Below are positions 62,201-64,000 of a DNA stretch of 64,000 nt, piece after piece. Numbering within the stretch: position 1 is the stretch's first letter; each line of letters begins with the position of its first letter. Under the pieces are notes generated by a model, which did not search any database, was not told the DNA's origin, and saw nothing but the letters and a program-made list of their open reading frames with translations. The position numbers were made by a program, and so were the translations under genes. The stretch comes from Cohnella mopanensis (GTDB taxonomy: Bacteria; Bacillota; Bacilli; Paenibacillales; Paenibacillaceae), in NCBI RefSeq assembly GCF_022352055.1, contig NZ_JAKRWM010000002.1:665532-729531 (forward strand), in the 5' to 3' direction.

Positions 62201-63726
62201 AGAACTATTTATTCGGAACGGGAACTTGGACGTACACGCCAACGGGCAATATCGTAGCGGGCGCCCCGATCGTGGATACGCAGGCACCGACCGCGCCGCT
62301 GAACGTGACCGCTCAAGCGGCATCGGCCGCGAGCGCTACGATTACGTGGAGCGCGTCCACGGATAACGTCGGGGTTACGGGTTATGAGGTGTTCAGGAAC
62401 GGTGTGAAAGTCGGATCCACGTCAACCGCGACGACTTACACCGATAGCGGACTCTCCGCAGGAACATCTTATTCGTATACCGTAAAGGCGTTCGATGCGG
62501 CGGGTAATCGCTCCTTAAGCAGCGATCCTCCGGCGACCATCACGACGCCAGCGGGCAACAACGTCACGATTTATTACAAGAAAGGCTTCGCAACGCCTTA
62601 TATTCATTATCGTCCTGCGGGAGGTACATGGACGACCGCGCCGGGGATCGCGATGCCGGAATCGGAAGTGTCCGGTTATAACAAGATCACGATCAACATC
62701 GGTTCGGCGAGCCAGCTTGAAGCTTGCTTCAACAACGGTAGCGGAACGTGGGACAGCAACAATTCGCAGAACTATTTGTTCGGAGCGGGAATTTGGACTT
62801 ATACGCCGACGGGGAACATCGTACCCGGACCTCCTTCGTTGCCGGAGAATATTCCGCCGACCGTGCCGCAGAACGTGGCAGCGACAGCCTTGTCGGCAAC
62901 TTCTGCAAGCGTGACTTGGAGCGCTTCGACCGATAACGTCGGAGTCACCGGTTATGAGGTGTTCCGCGACGGTACGCTCGTAGGCACGATTGCTTCTACA
63001 ACATTTACGAATGTCGGTCTTTCTGCTTCAACGACCTATAACTATACCGTGAAAGCCTATGATGCGGCGGGGAATAAGTCGGCGGCGAGCACGCCTCCGG
63101 CATCCGTAACTACGTTCGCTAGTGGAGGGAACAGCGTTACGATTTACTATAAGAATGCATCGTTTACGAACCCGTACATCCATTACAAGTTGGATGGTTC
63201 CACCACATGGACGACGTTGCCCGGCACTTTACTGCAAGCTACGACTTATCCGGGATATGCGAGCATCACGATCGATCTCGGAAGCGCAACGGGGTTAACC
63301 GCAGCCTTCAATAACGGCAGCGGTACATGGGATAACAATGGGGGCAACAATTATTCGTTTGCAGCGGGAACGTGGAGCTTAGTGGGCGGCAACAAGACAT
63401 CCGGTACCCCGCAATCGGATAGCGTTACGATCCGGGTTACCGTCCCTTCTTCAACGCCGGCTAACGGTCCGGTTTACTTAACGGGCACGTTCAATAGCTG
63501 GAATGCGGCGGATTCGGCATATCCATTAACGAAAGGGACGGACGGCATTTACTCCATTACGTTGAGCTTGCCTTCGGGAACGGCCATTCAATACAAGCTG
63601 ACCCGGGGGACGTGGGCAAACGTAGAAGTGAATTCGAACGGCAGCGATCTCTCTAACCGTACATTAACTCCTTCCGGGGGCGCTCAGATCGTCAATGTAA
63701 CGGTTCAACGCTGGAAGGATCAATAG
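59272..63726 (+). CDS. Secreted GH119 alpha-amylase (IgtZ-like) with FN3, CBM25/26 and CBM20 modules
   Basis: 1484 residues with a signal peptide (cleavage after ASA, about residue 34). The catalytic domain (about 35-815) begins 'ATHVYHNHMPNFWAFYDV'. The two conserved regions are 'FFPTELGFSERLIPVL' with Glu234 and 'FVVAHDGDNSSG' with Asp376. As I recall the GH119 prototype IgtZ from Bacillus circulans, its catalytic pair is Glu231 and Asp373, spaced exactly as here. GH119 shares its machinery with GH57. Then FN3 (about 820), CBM25 (about 905), FN3 (about 1003), CBM25 (about 1100), FN3 (about 1190), CBM26 (about 1285) and a CBM20-like domain to the end. It presumably acts on starch together with the GH13 enzyme. 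ATG 59272 follows AGAGGGG; ATG 59290 is an alternative. Confidence 0.9.
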   Translation: MRIMFTMKKWFSKSIAVLLGVAWLLQAGASSASAEIAATHVYHNHMPNFWAFYDVNQYSSTPVGSPIRYTYDGDVIALKNNPPQGYSYYLPNGAIMPHDDLVSYYSHHAKKGAYLTWPWSVAGDLRNSNPQAQMHVTMSGALVNNVNSLVLRNNVSDYNNLNWWQPWRTAYNNLLTTNGKKTLDLIHFTGHHSMGPLAGNDYMLKDLIYQGATLAQPYFMGSSYKSSNGFFPTELGFSERLIPVLQKLGIQWSVVGNNHFSRTLKDYPLLNSPGTDTMVSPPNRADLQNVSNVGSWVNQNMFNEQQVVYNKYPFASTPHWVRYVDPATGQESKVVGIPVAQAESWEEGYNGSTKATALKPFEGISSQKQFFVVAHDGDNSSGRAGSEETWRNAANVTYTDSGVKGMGIDEYLRTNLPATGDVVHVQDGSWIDTRDSSSDPTWYHWHLPFGIWKTQFSSFNQVNQTSYVPKKNLSGIDDGMTVSFEYGYHYLERNFALLQAALNYAKTAEQIWLEEHPNYWQPTTALDHEITYPGNQLNPWMLSYPVKGNVSNDYAGGANPAELAWYFLLPAMDSGFGYYDENQDDNVKPTLSFNQSLYFSKPYVQSKLAKDKVGPSVWWPQRYPYNPGSANVSKAEGWTLHHFDNSFAIYSYAYDTSGIQNIKVKVRAHTSKTADASDNTFKVYDPAALQAAGVQGIDTSKVGAWTEYPMNVRDLIPDINGVDWQPSGKAVMAKVPAQEIGNLYYSYINDYRDQLLDYYIEATDTKGNVTKSEIQQVYVGAGKYNLVGGKYVEDVQGSITGTHPFITDQPIIPDNEAPSVPTQVSAQTINASSIKVSWSPSTDNVGVTGYDVYRNGTKVGTSATSTYTDNGLAGSTTYSYTVKAYDAAGNRSDFSAPPATATTPQGNNVTIYYKPGFTTPYIHYRPVGGTWTTSPGAAIPASELPGYYKITINIGAATQLEACFNNGSGTWDSNNSQNYLFGTGTWTYTPTGNIVAGAPIVDTQAPTAPLNVTAQAASAASATITWSASTDNVGVTGYEVFRNGVKVGSTSTATTYTDSGLSAGTSYSYTVKAFDAAGNRSLSSDPPATITTPAGNNVTIYYKKGFATPYIHYRPAGGTWTTAPGIAMPESEVSGYNKITINIGSASQLEACFNNGSGTWDSNNSQNYLFGAGIWTYTPTGNIVPGPPSLPENIPPTVPQNVAATALSATSASVTWSASTDNVGVTGYEVFRDGTLVGTIASTTFTNVGLSASTTYNYTVKAYDAAGNKSAASTPPASVTTFASGGNSVTIYYKNASFTNPYIHYKLDGSTTWTTLPGTLLQATTYPGYASITIDLGSATGLTAAFNNGSGTWDNNGGNNYSFAAGTWSLVGGNKTSGTPQSDSVTIRVTVPSSTPANGPVYLTGTFNSWNAADSAYPLTKGTDGIYSITLSLPSGTAIQYKLTRGTWANVEVNSNGSDLSNRTLTPSGGAQIVNVTVQRWKDQ

Positions 63727-63736
63727 CAAGTAATGG

Positions 63737-63765
63737 TTGACATAGGCTATTGACGATGATATATT
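63737..63765 (+). promoter_or_regulatory. Promoter of tRNA-Leu
   Basis: TTGACA (63737-63742), a 17-bp spacer and TATATT (63760-63765), 36 bp before the mature tRNA 5' end. A near-consensus, constitutive-type sigma-A promoter. Confidence 0.85.
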
Positions 63766-63801
63766 ATAGTTCTGACTCGGAAGCCAATCCAGTCGGAACG
63801 T

Positions 63802-63888
63802 GCGGTCGTGGCGGAATTGGCAGACGCGCTAGATTCAGGTTCTAGTGGTGTAACAGCCGTGGAGGTTCGAGTCCTCTCGACCGCACCA
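63802..63888 (+). tRNA. tRNA-Leu (CAG anticodon)
   Basis: An 87-nt cloverleaf. Acceptor GCGGTCG (63802-63808) pairs with CGACCGC (63878-63884), discriminator A, encoded CCA (63886-63888). The D arm is in 'tggcggaattggcagac'. The anticodon stem is CTAGA/TCTAG around loop TTCAGGT, giving anticodon CAG. It has a long class II variable arm, as expected for Leu, and a T arm with TTCGAGT. Confidence 0.96.
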
Positions 63889-63903
63889 TAACTTACAATC
63901 CCG

Positions 63904-63933
63904 AGAAGCCTTGCTGAGCAAGGCTTCTTTTTC
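63904..63933 (+). terminator. Rho-independent terminator after tRNA-Leu
   Basis: AGAAGCCTTGC (63904-63914) and GCAAGGCTTCT (63918-63928) form a perfect 11-bp stem with a TGA loop, followed by a T run. I see no feature in the remaining 67 bases of the window. Confidence 0.92.
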
Positions 63934-64000
63934 TATTCCAAGATATGTGTAGGACAATTCGTTCGATAGATTAGGCACAGTATCGTAATTGACTGTAGAG

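Noticed and set aside
1506..63878. The 19-base sequence TGGAGGTTCGAGTCCTCTC occurs near both ends of the window, suggesting a 62-kb island bounded by att repeats.
   Set aside because: It is the conserved T-arm region of leucine tRNAs. The adjoining acceptor strands differ (caccggc and cgaccgc), there is no integrase in the window, and the second tRNA is intact with its own promoter, so the shared sequence is explained by family similarity.

Overview
The window looks like chromosomal DNA of a spore-forming Firmicute of the Paenibacillaceae (Paenibacillus/Cohnella type). The reasons are strong AGGAGG-type ribosome binding sites with many TTG and GTG starts, a SwrC-like RND pump, starch-degrading exoenzymes of GH13 and GH119 with chained FN3 and CBM modules, an IsdE-like haem lipoprotein, and a large NRPS/trans-AT PKS locus. 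The family assignment is inferred from protein style, not from a marker gene.

Layout. 1-1600 is a scar zone: the 3' end of a surface protein with Ig-like (Big_2-type) repeats, an N-terminally truncated SDR/epimerase, and the 3' quarter of a tRNA-Leu that still has a terminator behind it. 1623-4093 (minus) is a two-component system. It is divergent from an RND exporter (4376-7375) and a YbjQ-family protein. 7910-10000 (minus) is a secreted alpha/beta-hydrolase esterase with a C-terminal CBM9-like domain. 10202-14177 is a Fur-controlled haem acquisition operon: IsdE-like lipoprotein, permease, ATPase, a HugZ-type haem-utilisation protein and a DinB-fold protein.

14644-55165 is one roughly 40 kb co-directional biosynthetic operon. 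It holds two half-size ABC exporters, a GT2 glycosyltransferase, an FAAL-initiated NRPS, a free-standing malonyl-CoA acyltransferase, a tandem CPBP-like membrane protein, an AT-less PKS/NRPS with an embedded FkbH domain, a four-module NRPS, a type II thioesterase and a BtrH-like protein of unknown role. From domain order and A-domain specificity residues read by eye, the assembly line is: fatty acyl - Ser - Thr - malonate (KS without KR) - glycerate (C-FkbH-PCP) - Phe - Thr - Cys-like - Ser - Gly. This would be a lipo(depsi)peptide/polyketide hybrid, possibly glycosylated. No integrated thioesterase, no epimerase domain, no Sfp-type PPTase and no MbtH-like gene is visible. I cannot match the line to a compound I know. 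The glycerate module and the release step are its most unusual features.

55200-55620 is non-coding and holds a terminator, a four-copy array of palindromic repeats, and a promoter followed by a LacI-type palindromic operator. 55833-63726 encodes a GH13 amylase and a GH119 amylase whose C-terminal FN3/CBM cassettes are clear duplicates of each other. The window ends with an intact tRNA-Leu(CAG) with its own promoter and terminator.
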